In this document: piece by piece, positions 1 to 8,547 of the stretch | Layout of the letters: each line of letters starts with the position of its first letter | Position numbering within the stretch: the first letter of the stretch is position 1 | Source of the DNA: Ollibium composti | GTDB taxonomy: Bacteria; Pseudomonadota; Alphaproteobacteria; Rhizobiales; Rhizobiaceae | DNA length: 64,000 nt | NCBI RefSeq assembly: GCF_004801285.1 | Contig: NZ_SSNY01000007.1 | Location: 204,849-268,848, forward strand | Direction: 5' to 3' | Notes under the pieces: generated by a model | What the model saw: the letters and a program-made list of their open reading frames with translations, nothing else | Databases searched by the model: none | Told to the model about the DNA's origin: nothing | Made by a program: the position numbers and the translations under genes

Positions 1-645
1 GGTCTCGCCACCGACGGCCGTCTGGCCGATGGCGACGCGCGGTGCTGCACCCGCCGGCAGGTAGACGTCGACGCGCGAGCCGAAGCGGATCAGGCCGAAG
101 CGCTCGCCGATGGCCAGCGCGCCGCCTGTCTCGGCCCAGCAGACGATGCGGCGCGCCACCAGCCCGGCGATCTGCACTGCCACAACCGTGCCGTTGGGGC
201 TGTCGATGACCAGGCCGTTGCGCTCGTTCTCGGTGCTCGCCTTGTCGAGTTCGGCATTGAGGAAGGCGCCGGGCCTATGCTCGATGCGGCTGACGCGGCC
301 GCGCACCGGCGCGCGGTTCACATGGCAGGAGAACACGTTCATGAACACCGAGATGCGCGTCATCTCGGCACTGCCGAGGCCGAGTTCGCGCGGCGGCACG
401 GCAGGCCCCACCGCCGAAACGATGCCGTCGGCCGGGCTGACGACCAGCCGGTCGTCCACCGGCGTCACCCGCTCGGGATCGCGGAAGAAATAGATGCACC
501 AGGCGGTCAGTATGAGGCCGATCCAGAACAGGATCGAGGAAAAATAGCCGAGGACCAGCGTCACCACGGCGAAGCCGGCGATGAAGGGATAGCCCTCGCG
601 GTGGATCGGAACGAGCGTGTTCTTGATCGTGTCGACAAGAGACAT
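1..645 (-). CDS. psd: Phosphatidylserine decarboxylase (3' end outside the window)
   Basis: This enzyme converts phosphatidylserine to phosphatidylethanolamine at the inner membrane using a pyruvoyl cofactor. The 215 codons present begin at the ATG at 643-645. They show hydrophobic segments at about residues 20-55, then [18 protein letters not shown] and [13 protein letters not shown], all typical of the short bacterial Psd class. The self-cleavage site is visible as RFGS with Gly189-Ser190, where the serine becomes the pyruvoyl group. About 15-20 C-terminal residues are missing because the gene runs off the left edge. In related genomes pssA follows psd, which would lie just outside. The YciI-like gene upstream on the same strand is 83 bp away. 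Confidence 0.95.
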   Translation of the reverse strand, partial: MSLVDTIKNTLVPIHREGYPFIAGFAVVTLVLGYFSSILFWIGLILTAWCIYFFRDPERVTPVDDRLVVSPADGIVSAVGPAVPPRELGLGSAEMTRISVFMNVFSCHVNRAPVRGRVSRIEHRPGAFLNAELDKASTENERNGLVIDSPNGTVVAVQIAGLVARRIVCWAETGGALAIGERFGLIRFGSRVDVYLPAGAAPRVAIGQTAVGGET

Positions 646-728
646 CGGGCTGGGGGCGGCTCCGTTTCAGGGTGCGGCCTGTCTATCGGAAACGCCTGCC
701 CGCCGCAACGCGACAATCGGGCAGGGAG

Positions 729-1100
729 TCAGGGGGAAAGCGGCGCGCCGGGGATGTAGAGCGCGATCGGCCGGATTTCGTAGACGGCGGTGGGGTTGGC
801 GCCGCGCAGTTGCCGCGCCATCTCGGCCGCCGCCTCGTCGTCGGCGCAATCCACTACGTAGAGGCCGAGCAACTGTTCCTTGGTTTCGGCGAACGGCCCG
901 TCGAGCACGGTTCCCGCGCCGGGGCCGCGCAACGTGCGGGCGTCCACCGTCGGTCCGAGCCGCGCGGCCGGTCCCATGCGGCCTTCCCTGACCAGCCGGT
1001 CGTGCACCTTGAGCAGGTCGTCCATCAGGGCTGCGTCCTCGTCCGGCGTCCAGGATTCGACGACGCCTTCGGCATGGTAGGCGAGGATGGCGTAGAACAT
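729..1100 (-). CDS. YciI-like (DGPF domain) protein
   Basis: A 123-residue single-domain protein of the YCII/DGPF family, which has a small ferredoxin-like fold and no settled biochemical role. The start MFYAILAYHAEG and the central LDGPFAETKEQL are the family hallmarks, and the C-terminal YEIRPIALY strand completes the domain. It is on the minus strand between the Atm1-type exporter (69 bp upstream) and psd (83 bp downstream). It may be co-transcribed with either, but nothing links it to them functionally. Length and start fit the family. Confidence 0.85.
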   Translation of the reverse strand: MFYAILAYHAEGVVESWTPDEDAALMDDLLKVHDRLVREGRMGPAARLGPTVDARTLRGPGAGTVLDGPFAETKEQLLGLYVVDCADDEAAAEMARQLRGANPTAVYEIRPIALYIPGAPLSP

Positions 1101-1169
1101 GCGGGTGATCCTCCGTCATTCGCGATGCGCGGCGCACCATACGGCAAACGGAGGCTATGCAACACCGCC

Positions 1170-3053
1170 TCAGTTCACCTCGGCCGTGCGCCGGCGCACG
1201 ATAATGCCTTCCTTGTCGCTTTCGCGCGCGATGCGCAGCCGCTCCTCGGCTTCCGTGGCTTCGCGCTGGCGATCCCACATGGAGGCATAGAGCCCGTGTT
1301 CCCTGAGCAACGCGGCATGAGTTCCGCGTTCGGCGATGACCCCGTCCTTGAGCACGATGATCTCGTCGGCGGAGATGACGGTGGAGAGCCGGTGGGCGAT
1401 GACGATGGTGGTGCGGTCGCGGCTGACCAGGTCGAGGGCTGCCTGGATTTCCTGCTCGGTGTGCGTGTCCAGCGCCGAGGTCGCCTCGTCGAGGATGAGG
1501 ATCGGCGGCGCCTTCAGGATGGTGCGGGCGATGGCGACGCGCTGCTTCTCGCCGCCGGAAAGCTTCAGCCCGCGCTCGCCGACCAGGGCGCGGTAACCGT
1601 CTGGCAGATGCTCGATGAAGGGGCCGATCTGCGCCAGTTCCGCCGCCCGCTTCACCTCCTCCTCGCTGGCGCCCGGCCGGCCGTAGCGGATGTTGTAGGC
1701 GATCGTGTCGTTGAACAGCACCGTGTCCTGCGGCACCATGCCGATGGCGGCGCGCAGGCTCTCCTGCGTGACGTCGCGCACGTCCTGCCCGTCGACCAGA
1801 ACGGCGCCCGACTGCACGTCGTAGAAGCGGAACAGCAGCCGTGAGATGGTCGACTTGCCCGCGCCCGACGGGCCGACGATGGCGACCGTCTTGCCCGCCG
1901 GCACGTCGAAGGAAATGCCCTTCAGGATCGGCCGGTTCGGGTCGTAGGCGAAATGCACGTCGCGGAACGCGACGCTGCCGACGCCGACCGCGAGGGGCTT
2001 CGCATCCAGCCTGTCGGTCACTTCCTGGCGCGCGTCGAGCAGGTCGAACAACTGCTCGATGTCGGTCAGGCCCTGGCGGATTTCGCGGTAGATGGAGCCG
2101 ATGAAGTTCAACGGTACGGAAAGCTGGATCAGCATGGCGTTGACGAAGACGAAGTCGCCGACGGTCTGGCTGCCGTGCATCACCTCCCACGCCGACATGC
2201 ACATGACGGTGGCGGTGCCGACGCCGAAGATCAGCCCCTGTCCGAAGTTCAGCCAGCCGAGCGAGGTCCAGATGCGGGTGGCGGCGATCTCGTAGCGCGC
2301 CATGGAGCGGTCGAAGCGCTCGGCTTCCATCGCCTCGTTGCCGAAATATTTCACCGTCTCGAAATTGAGCAGCGAATCGATCGCCTTGGTGTTGGCGTCG
2401 GTGTCGCTCTCGTTCATGTCGCGGCGGATGCCGATGCGCCAGTCGCTCGCCTTGACGGTGAACCACACATAGATGACGACCGTGACGGCGACGACGGCCA
2501 CGTATTTCCAGCCGTAGGTGAAGGCGAAGATGGCGGCTGTCAGGGCGAACTCCAGCACAGTCGGCGCGGTGCTGAGCATGATGAAGCGCACGATCGTCTC
2601 GATGCCCTTGGTGCCGCGCTCGATGATGCGCGACAGGCCGCCGGTGCGGCGCTCGAGATGGAAGCGCAGCGAAAGCTGATGCATGTGTATGAAGGTGCGG
2701 CGGGCCAGCTGGCGCACCGCATGCTGGCCGACGCGAGCGAACAGCGCGTCACGAAGCTGGTTGAAGCCGACCTGGGTCAGCCGCATGAAATTGTATGCGA
2801 TGACCAGCGCGATGGCGCCGGTGAGGAAAGCGGGCAGCGGCGGATTGTATTTGCCGGTGCCGGCCAGCGCGTCGGTCGCCCATTTGAAGAAATAGGGGCC
2901 CGCGACCAGCACCAGCTTGGCGACGATCAAAAGCAGCGTCGCCCAGGTGACGCGCCAGCGCAGGTCCGGCCGGTCTGACGGATACATGTAGGGCCAAAGA
3001 TTGCGCAGCGTCTTCAGCGTGCCGGATTCGGCGGAAACGGTCTTGTCTGCCAC
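1170..3053 (-). CDS. Atm1/HMT-type ABC exporter (fused membrane and ATPase domains)
   Basis: A 627-residue half-transporter with an N-terminal six-helix ABC membrane domain (about 35-330) and a C-terminal ATPase. The ATPase carries Walker A GPSGAGKST (about residue 410), signature LSGGEKQRVAIAR, Walker B ILILDEATSALD and the switch histidine in IVIAHRLST. The start MADKTVSAES...LRNLWPYMYPSDRPDLRWRV and overall layout match the bacterial Atm1 group, which exports glutathione-conjugated metals or sulfur-containing glutathione compounds and works as a homodimer. It lies 31 bp downstream of an ArsR-type regulator with clustered cysteines, which suggests metal- or thiol-responsive control. The exact substrate cannot be read from the sequence. 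Confidence 0.92.
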   Translation of the reverse strand: MADKTVSAESGTLKTLRNLWPYMYPSDRPDLRWRVTWATLLLIVAKLVLVAGPYFFKWATDALAGTGKYNPPLPAFLTGAIALVIAYNFMRLTQVGFNQLRDALFARVGQHAVRQLARRTFIHMHQLSLRFHLERRTGGLSRIIERGTKGIETIVRFIMLSTAPTVLEFALTAAIFAFTYGWKYVAVVAVTVVIYVWFTVKASDWRIGIRRDMNESDTDANTKAIDSLLNFETVKYFGNEAMEAERFDRSMARYEIAATRIWTSLGWLNFGQGLIFGVGTATVMCMSAWEVMHGSQTVGDFVFVNAMLIQLSVPLNFIGSIYREIRQGLTDIEQLFDLLDARQEVTDRLDAKPLAVGVGSVAFRDVHFAYDPNRPILKGISFDVPAGKTVAIVGPSGAGKSTISRLLFRFYDVQSGAVLVDGQDVRDVTQESLRAAIGMVPQDTVLFNDTIAYNIRYGRPGASEEEVKRAAELAQIGPFIEHLPDGYRALVGERGLKLSGGEKQRVAIARTILKAPPILILDEATSALDTHTEQEIQAALDLVSRDRTTIVIAHRLSTVISADEIIVLKDGVIAERGTHAALLREHGLYASMWDRQREATEAEERLRIARESDKEGIIVRRRTAEVN

Positions 3054-3084
3054 TGGGGTCTGCCTTGTGGTTCGTTCAGGCCGG

Positions 3085-3411
3085 TCAGCAGCCGGCGCAG
3101 CAGTCTTCGGTTAGCCGGGCGAGCGAAGACGAAAGGTCTTTCAGGGCCGCCCGGTCGAGTTCGTAGCGCGAGCGCTGGCGGTCGGGGGAAAAGCGCACCA
3201 GCCCGGCTTCCACCAGCACCTTCAGGTGCTGCGAGACGGTCGACTGCGCAAGGTCGAGCCGGTCCACCACGTCGCGGCAGCAGCAGGCCGGCTGGCCGGC
3301 CAGATGCCGCACGATCTCGATGCGGGTGGGATGCGCCAGCGCCGCCAGCCCTTCGGCAAGCCGTCTGGACGCGGACGCGTTGCAGTCATCGTCTTCCAGG
3401 AGAGTTTCCAT
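3085..3411 (-). CDS. ArsR/SmtB-family metal-sensing repressor
   Basis: A 108-residue winged-helix regulator. The recognition helix is LAQSTVSQHLKVLVEAGLV, preceded by ALAHPTRIEIVRHL. Seven cysteines are visible: Cys10, a run of three at 43-45 and a C-terminal group at 104, 105 and 108. ArsR proteins use such cysteines to bind soft metals or arsenite, or to sense oxidants. The gene is 31 bp upstream of the Atm1-type exporter, so repressor and exporter probably form one transcription unit. A palindrome overlaps its start codon and is a good candidate for self-repression. The inducer is not known. Confidence 0.92.
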   Translation of the reverse strand: METLLEDDDCNASASRRLAEGLAALAHPTRIEIVRHLAGQPACCCRDVVDRLDLAQSTVSQHLKVLVEAGLVRFSPDRQRSRYELDRAALKDLSSSLARLTEDCCAGC

Positions 3412-3435
3412 CGTTCATCGCCGATAAACGATGGA
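3407..3435. promoter_or_regulatory. Inverted repeat over the arsR start, likely operator
   Basis: Arms TCCATCGTT (3407-3415) and AACGATGGA (3427-3435) are perfect complements around an 11-base centre that itself contains the near-palindrome ATCGCCGAT. The left arm overlaps the arsR start codon (3409-3411). Placement and symmetry fit autoregulation by the ArsR protein. Binding is inferred. Confidence 0.6.
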
Positions 3436-3468
3436 ATGATTTTGCGCAAGAGGCGGAAGGAAGAAAAC

Positions 3469-4941
3469 CTATTCCGTTTTTGCCGGCGCCGTCGTCATCT
3501 GGTCGCCCAGCACGGTCAGGTCGGCGGCTTCGCCCTCACGCGATTTCTCCGGCAGCTTGAACACCTGTCCGGGCCAGATCCTGTCGGGATCGCTGATCTG
3601 GTCCTGGTTGGCGAGATAGATGGTGGAATAGCGGATGCCGTGGCCGTAGACGCGGCGCGAGATGCGCCAGAGCGTGTCGTGCCGGCGGATGATGACGGCG
3701 CTGTCGGCGTGCTCGAGCTTCGGCGCGACCGTTTCGGGAACGGCGTCCGCGGACGGCGTGGCTGCGGCCACTTCGGCCGGCTTGCTCTCGCCCGCAGGGG
3801 CGGCTCCCGGCTGTACCGGCTGCTCGGCAGGCGCGACGGCTGCGATGGCCTCGCCCGGTTCGCGCTCGAACGGCACCGTGGCGCGGGCCACCACCTTGGC
3901 GCCGTCGGCGTCGAGCGCGTCGACGCGCACATTATAGGTGCCGACGGGCAGGTCGCGGCTGGCCTCGACCAGGAAATGGCCATCGGGCGAGGTGACGGCG
4001 TCGCCCAGCAGGATCTCGTTGGCGTAGGCGCGCACCTTGCGGCCGGCATCGGCGATGCCGGCGACGAAGACCTTGCCGCCGTCGATCTCCACGGCCTCGA
4101 CCACGACTTTCGCCCCGGCTGCCGGAGCGGCAGGGGAGGCAGGTTGCGCCGGGGCGGGCGTCGCCTCGGCCGCGGCAGGCGCCGAGGCTGCTTCGGCAGG
4201 CTTGGATCCGGCAGGCGCCGCCTCCGCAGCTTTGGCCTCGGCTTCGGTCGCCGGCTTGGCTTCGGGCTTGGCGGCGGCGCCGGTCGGCTGGGAGGCCGCC
4301 TCCGCCGGCGCTTCCGGTTGCTTTGCGGGTGCGGGCATGCTCAGGAGCTCGGAGGGCTTGCCGGGCTCCTCGACCATCGCCAGGACCTGCCCGTCCGGCT
4401 TCTGCGGGATCGAGACGACCGCCGTCTGCTGCGACGTGGCGGTGACGTTGTCCGGCGTGGTGGACCGCAGGGTGATCTGGTAGTCGCCAGGCTTCAGCGG
4501 CGTATCGAGCACGATGGCGAAGGCGCCGTCCGCCCCGGCCTCGGCCGAACCGAGCACCGTATCGCCGTTCAGCGCCTCCACCCTGGCTTTCGGCGCGGCA
4601 TTGCCGGCGATCACCACCGACCCATTCCCCTCGACGCGCACGACGTCGAAACTCGGCACGACGCCTTGCTCGGCCGGCGCCGTGGCGGCGGCGGGGTTGC
4701 CTGCCGGCGCCGGGGGCTGCGCTTCGGGCGCGGGTGTCGCGGCCGCGTCGGTCCCCTTGGCCGGAAGCCGGTCGGTCGTTCCGGGAGCCTTCGCCGTGTC
4801 GGCCGGCTCCAGCGCCGCGATCTGCGCCGGCGGAACGCTCTGGAAAAGCGGGTCGAGCGCACCCGACACGTAGGCCGTCCCGGCCACCGCGGCGACGCCG
4901 CCGCCGGCGAACAGGAAAGCCTTCAAAGGGTTGATTGCCAT
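3469..4941 (-). CDS. LysM-domain, Ala/Pro/Glu-rich envelope protein
   Basis: A 490-residue protein with an N-terminal membrane anchor or signal (LKAFLFAGGGVAAVAGTAYVSG). Long low-complexity Ala/Pro/Glu/Lys stretches alternate with Ig-like modules, for example VVRVEGNGSVVIAGNAAPKARVEAL and VVVEAVEIDGGKVFVAG. A C-terminal LysM domain (RRHDTLWRISRRVYGHG...IYLANQDQI...WPGQVFKLP) binds peptidoglycan. The likely role is a cell-wall-associated, membrane-anchored protein; no catalytic domain is visible. It is divergent from the LOG-family gene, 114 bp away. Similar LysM proteins are common in Hyphomicrobiales but are not functionally defined. Confidence 0.88.
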   Translation of the reverse strand: MAINPLKAFLFAGGGVAAVAGTAYVSGALDPLFQSVPPAQIAALEPADTAKAPGTTDRLPAKGTDAAATPAPEAQPPAPAGNPAAATAPAEQGVVPSFDVVRVEGNGSVVIAGNAAPKARVEALNGDTVLGSAEAGADGAFAIVLDTPLKPGDYQITLRSTTPDNVTATSQQTAVVSIPQKPDGQVLAMVEEPGKPSELLSMPAPAKQPEAPAEAASQPTGAAAKPEAKPATEAEAKAAEAAPAGSKPAEAASAPAAAEATPAPAQPASPAAPAAGAKVVVEAVEIDGGKVFVAGIADAGRKVRAYANEILLGDAVTSPDGHFLVEASRDLPVGTYNVRVDALDADGAKVVARATVPFEREPGEAIAAVAPAEQPVQPGAAPAGESKPAEVAAATPSADAVPETVAPKLEHADSAVIIRRHDTLWRISRRVYGHGIRYSTIYLANQDQISDPDRIWPGQVFKLPEKSREGEAADLTVLGDQMTTAPAKTE

Positions 4942-5055
4942 GTTGTTCTTGAGCCCCCTAATTACCCGAATCCCTAGCCCGTTTTTTCAGGGGCGACAAG
5001 AAAAAGCCAAGTCTGGCCTTGACCGCGCTCCCGCGTCCCATCACCAATCTTCGCC

Positions 5056-5667
5056 ATGAACACGATTCGATCCGTCTGCGTTTACTGCGGCTCGTCTCCG
5101 GGCCGCGACGAAGCCTATCTCGAAGCCGGCCACCTGCTCGGACGCTCCATCGCCCGCGCCGGCCTCAGGCTGGTCTATGGCGGCGGCACCAAGGGCATCA
5201 TGGGCGCCGTTGCCGATGGGACGCTCAAGGCCGGCGGCACCGTCATGGGCATCATCCCGCGCTTCCTGGTCACCAAGGAAGCCACCGAGGCGGCCCTGCA
5301 ACGCCTCAACCAGCTCGTCATCACCGACAACATGCACGAGCGCAAGCACAGGATGTTCGAGGAATCCGACGCCTTTGTGGCGTTGCCGGGCGGTATCGGC
5401 ACCGTCGAGGAGATCGTCGAGATCATGACCTGGGCTCAGCTCGGCCATCATCGCAAGCCGATCGTCTTCGCCAACGTCAAGGGATTCTGGAACCCGATGC
5501 TGGCGCTGATCGACCACATGGCGGGAGAAGGCTTCATCCACACCGCCCAGCGGGTGAAGCCGCTGGTTGTCGACGATCCTGGGGCGATCGTCGCCGCCGT
5601 CATGGCATCCGCCAGCGCCGACCAGACGCCGACCGGCGGCGAAAGCTCCGTCATCGACAAGATGTAA
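5056..5667 (+). CDS. LOG-family protein (cytokinin riboside 5'-monophosphate phosphoribohydrolase type)
   Basis: A 203-residue Rossmann-like protein of the lonely-guy (TIGR00730) family, which removes ribose 5-phosphate from nucleoside monophosphates such as AMP or cytokinin nucleotides. The nucleotide-binding motif GGGTKGIMGAVADG and the catalytic signature PGGIGTVEEIVEIMTWAQLG are both intact, as is the arginine in MHERKHRMF. The ATG at 5056 begins the conserved MNTIRSVCVYCGSSPG start. It is a stand-alone gene, convergent with the EamA transporter. Whether it makes active cytokinin in this organism cannot be told from sequence. Confidence 0.93.
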   Translation: MNTIRSVCVYCGSSPGRDEAYLEAGHLLGRSIARAGLRLVYGGGTKGIMGAVADGTLKAGGTVMGIIPRFLVTKEATEAALQRLNQLVITDNMHERKHRMFEESDAFVALPGGIGTVEEIVEIMTWAQLGHHRKPIVFANVKGFWNPMLALIDHMAGEGFIHTAQRVKPLVVDDPGAIVAAVMASASADQTPTGGESSVIDKM

Positions 5668-5684
5668 AGACTGCGGCCTTCGCC

Positions 5685-5717
5685 CAAAAGAAAAAGCCGG
5701 CTTTTAGGGCCGGCTTG
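5685..5717 (-). terminator. Rho-independent terminator after the EamA gene
   Basis: On the minus strand AAGCCGGC pairs with GCCGGCTT around a seven-base loop and is followed by a U-rich run (TTTCTTTT). It sits between convergent genes. Read on the plus strand the hairpin lacks a U tract, so it mainly serves the minus-strand transporter. Confidence 0.75.
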
Positions 5718-5821
5718 TGGAGGGAGACGGGTCGAGGGGGTTTGGGGGGACTTGGGGATGACCCGTCGCCCCAATAATGCGCGGGCGCGGCGACGGTTCC
5801 ACGAAGCCGTAAAAAAAAATT

Positions 5822-6709
5822 TCAGGCAACCGCCCGCCGCCGTGCCGCACGCCAGTCGTGGCCGGCATGGGCGAAGACCGCGAGCAGGACGACGCCACCG
5901 CCGACGAAACTTGCCGCCGGCGGCAGTTCCGCCAGGAACAGCCAGCCGAACAGGATGGCGAACGGCACCTCAGCTGAGCCGAGCAGGCCGGCTTCCGCCG
6001 CCGGCAGCAGGCGCGCGCCTTCCGTCCACAGCACTGAGGCAACGGCGAAGGAGGCGCCGAAGGCAGCCAGCAGCCATGCGTCGCGCACCGAGACGGCAAG
6101 CGGTTCGGCCACGAACCATCCGAGCGCGAACAGCAGCAGCCCCGAAACCGCGCCCGCCCACACCACCGGCGTGTCGCGGAACTTGCGGATCATGACCATG
6201 TAGAGCGCGCTGCCGAAGGTCATCAAAAGGGCGAGGCCGTCGCCGAGCGGCCGGCCGCTGCCGAGGCCGGCGGAGACGATCAACCCGACGCCCGACAGCG
6301 AAAGCACCGCCGCCAGCAGCGTTTTCATCCGCGCCCGCTCGCCGAGGATGAGCCAGCCGAGCAGGCCCGCGATGAAGGGGGCCGTGGCATAGATGATGGC
6401 GACGTTCGCCACATAGGTATTCTTGAAGGCAGCGATGAAGGCGATGCTGGCGGCCGCTCCGACCGCCGCCATCAGCCAGCCGCGCCAGCCGAGCCGTAAC
6501 GGCTCGGGCGTCCGCTCTCGCCACCGGCGCCATGCGACGTAGAGGCCGATCAGCACGCCGCCGACCAGCCCGCGCCAGCAGGTGATGACCAGCGGATCGG
6601 CATGGATTGATTTCGTCAGGACGCCGGCAAGGCCGAAGACGGCCGCCGACGCGCTGACCAGCATGATGCCCAGCGCGCGTCCAGCCTCTGCATTCAGGTC
6701 ATCCACCAT
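5822..6709 (-). CDS. EamA-family (DMT) transporter
   Basis: A 295-residue inner-membrane protein with about ten hydrophobic helices arranged as two EamA repeats, a family that exports or imports small metabolites. Visible landmarks are VFGLAGVLTKSIHADPLVITCWRG in the first repeat and AEAGLLGSAEVPFAILFGWLFLAE in the second. The reading frame is open further upstream, but the ATG at 6707-6709 (MVDDLNAEAGRALG) gives the usual family length. It is divergent from the OsmC gene. The substrate cannot be assigned. Confidence 0.87.
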   Translation of the reverse strand: MVDDLNAEAGRALGIMLVSASAAVFGLAGVLTKSIHADPLVITCWRGLVGGVLIGLYVAWRRWRERTPEPLRLGWRGWLMAAVGAAASIAFIAAFKNTYVANVAIIYATAPFIAGLLGWLILGERARMKTLLAAVLSLSGVGLIVSAGLGSGRPLGDGLALLMTFGSALYMVMIRKFRDTPVVWAGAVSGLLLFALGWFVAEPLAVSVRDAWLLAAFGASFAVASVLWTEGARLLPAAEAGLLGSAEVPFAILFGWLFLAELPPAASFVGGGVVLLAVFAHAGHDWRAARRRAVA

Positions 6710-6862
6710 CACCGCCTCCGTCTTCTTCGACCATATCGGACGGCTCTTGCCAGCCTGGTGACAGGAGCGGCGCAGCGCTCCAGGAAAATGCGTGATGTCG
6801 GCCCGTTGCCGACTGCCGTGGCGGGCGAGTACAATGAAGCGGCCGAAACGGGAGCCGCAAAC

Positions 6863-7369
6863 ATGGATGTCGCTGGCTTGAAAGCGATGCAGGCGCCTTT
6901 GAAAGACGCCTATCGCGAGGACGCTTCCCGCGCGCTGATCACGCTGCGGGCGAAAGGATCGATCGACGACAAGTCTATCTCTTGCAAGGTGGAAACGGGC
7001 AGGGCGCTCGCTGTCGCCGGACTGCATCCGGCGACCGGCGGTACGGGCCTGGAGCTCTGCTCCGGCGACATGCTGCTGGAGGCGTTGGTGGCCTGTGCGG
7101 GCGTGACGCTGAAGGCAGTGGCGACGGCGCTGGAATTTCGCCTCGGTTCAGCCGAGGTGGAGGCCGAAGGTGATCTCGACTTTCGCGGCACGCTGGGCGT
7201 GGCGAAGGACGCGCCCGTCGGCTTCCGGTCCATTCGCCTGGTCTTTCACCTTGACACGGACGAAACGCAGGAGCGCGTCGATACGCTCCTCAAGTTGACC
7301 GAGCGATACTGCGTCGTTTTCCAGACGCTCGCCTCCAGGCCGGAGCTTTCCGTCGCCGCGCGACGGTGA
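6863..7369 (+). CDS. OsmC-family protein
   Basis: A 168-residue OsmC/Ohr-fold protein. The family includes peroxiredoxin-like hydroperoxide reductases that use two cysteines. Here one is in EALVACAGVTLKAV and the other in LTERYCVVFQTL, the expected positions. The frame stays open to 6758, but the ATG at 6863 follows a GGGAG ribosome site and gives normal length. It is divergent from the EamA gene. It probably detoxifies organic hydroperoxides or reactive sulfur, but the subclass is uncertain. Confidence 0.87.
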   Translation: MDVAGLKAMQAPLKDAYREDASRALITLRAKGSIDDKSISCKVETGRALAVAGLHPATGGTGLELCSGDMLLEALVACAGVTLKAVATALEFRLGSAEVEAEGDLDFRGTLGVAKDAPVGFRSIRLVFHLDTDETQERVDTLLKLTERYCVVFQTLASRPELSVAARR

Positions 7370-7392
7370 AGCTCGGCTCAGACAAGGCGACC

Positions 7393-7623
7393 TTATTCCT
7401 GCGGCGTGACCTGCGCGCCGCCGTCTTCGCTCATGTCGTCGGCATAGGGCGAGGCGCTCGGAATGCAGGACACCGACCAGCCGGCGGGCACCGGCTGCTT
7501 CTGGTATTCGGTGATTGCCGAGGTGCACTGGTCGCGCGTGTCGAAGGTCGAGGGCAGCACGACCATGCCGCCCTGTGGGCCGGCAACGACCAGGTACCAG
7601 ACCAGCGCAATGGTGGATGACAT
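7393..7623 (-). CDS. Small hypothetical protein, possibly secreted or membrane-anchored
   Basis: A 76-residue protein of no family I recognise. The N-terminus (MSSTIALVWYLVVAGPQGGMVVLPSTF) is hydrophobic and could be a signal or single anchor. The body has two cysteines, in TRDQCTSAI and WSVSCIPSA, that could form a disulfide. The TFDTRDQCTSAITEYQ layout resembles small periplasmic proteins of rhizobia. It lies 23 bp from the convergent OsmC gene and downstream of a second secreted protein on the same strand. Coding status is plausible, not proven. Confidence 0.6.
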   Translation of the reverse strand: MSSTIALVWYLVVAGPQGGMVVLPSTFDTRDQCTSAITEYQKQPVPAGWSVSCIPSASPYADDMSEDGGAQVTPQE

Positions 7624-7815
7624 GGGGATTCCTCACGGTTGGATGGGAGAGTCGCGCGGACTCTAGCAATTCTCGCGAGGCGGCGGAAGCGCGGCATTGG
7701 GCAGCGGTGCCGACCCGCCTGGAAGCGACCGCGCAGGACGCCTCCCTCAAGGCGAGGGCTCGGCACGCCATCGCCTTGAATAAAGGGCATTGGAAGGTCC
7801 CGGCCGGGCCTGTGC

Positions 7816-8445
7816 TCACTCCGCCGCGAAACAGTAGAACAGGCCGTCGCCGCCGGTGCCTTTCAGCGCCTCCTGGCTGCAGCCGCCGCGCGAGGCGTGC
7901 GACGAGTTCCACGATTTCGCGGCCGCCGAATCGTCCAGGCCGGTGCGATCCGAATGGCCCATCATCGCTGCCCCTTCGGCGCCGCTCATGGTCCAGTCGC
8001 CGCAGGTCTGGTCGGCGATGCGGGTGCCGTCGGGCTTGGAGCCGGTCAGGATATCGTGGCGGTTCGGCGTGTCGCCGCGACCGTTGATGACCTCGCCCTT
8101 TTCGTTGAGCGCCGTCTGCTTGGTCAGCTTGTTGGCGTCCGAATGCAGCGAAGCGACGTCGTCGGCGATCTTCTCGCCCTTGGCGTTGAACCACGGCCCC
8201 TTGCCGATGCGGTCCTTCGCGTCGGTGTCGCTGGTGGAAAGATAGGCGTGCCACGTCTTGCCCTTGACGCCGGCGGCTTCGGCCAGCGAGGCGCAATGGG
8301 CGTCCGCGCCTTGCAGGCCGCCGAGGTCGGCGCCCTTGCCGGAGCCTGCGCTGGTGACGAAGAAACTCATCGTCGCGTCCTGCGCAACGGCGGCGCCGCC
8401 GGTCGCGGCGAGGATGAGGGTGGTGGCGACAAGCAATCTGCGCAT
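7816..8445 (-). CDS. Secreted protein with a lectin-like (endostatin/C-type-lectin-like) fold
   Basis: A 209-residue protein with a clear signal peptide (MRRLLVATTLILAATGGAAVAQ). The mature part has TMSFFVTSAGSGKGADLGGLQGADAHC, TWHAYLST, DQTCGDWTMSG, GHSDRTG and a C-terminal GGDGLFYCF. This layout is typical of bacterial proteins with a collagen-NC10/lectin-like fold, found in the periplasm or on the surface. Three of its four cysteines are near conserved tryptophan or glycine blocks. Function is unknown. It is followed by a small minus-strand protein after 192 bp, in which I see nothing recognisable. Confidence 0.72.
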   Translation of the reverse strand: MRRLLVATTLILAATGGAAVAQDATMSFFVTSAGSGKGADLGGLQGADAHCASLAEAAGVKGKTWHAYLSTSDTDAKDRIGKGPWFNAKGEKIADDVASLHSDANKLTKQTALNEKGEVINGRGDTPNRHDILTGSKPDGTRIADQTCGDWTMSGAEGAAMMGHSDRTGLDDSAAAKSWNSSHASRGGCSQEALKGTGGDGLFYCFAAE

Positions 8446-8547
8446 GGATTTCCTCCGCTGGTTGGATGACCGCTTAACGGAAACGCGGCACGGACCGGAA
8501 TTATTCCCGATCGCCGTTGGATAGTACGGAGGTTTGACGGCCCGATG

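Noticed and set aside
667..2466. A 599-codon open frame on the minus strand overlapping the YciI-like and ABC exporter genes
   Set aside because: It is in another frame of two well-recognised genes. Its composition is Arg/Gly/Ala-rich with no domain, typical of stop-poor high-GC shadows.
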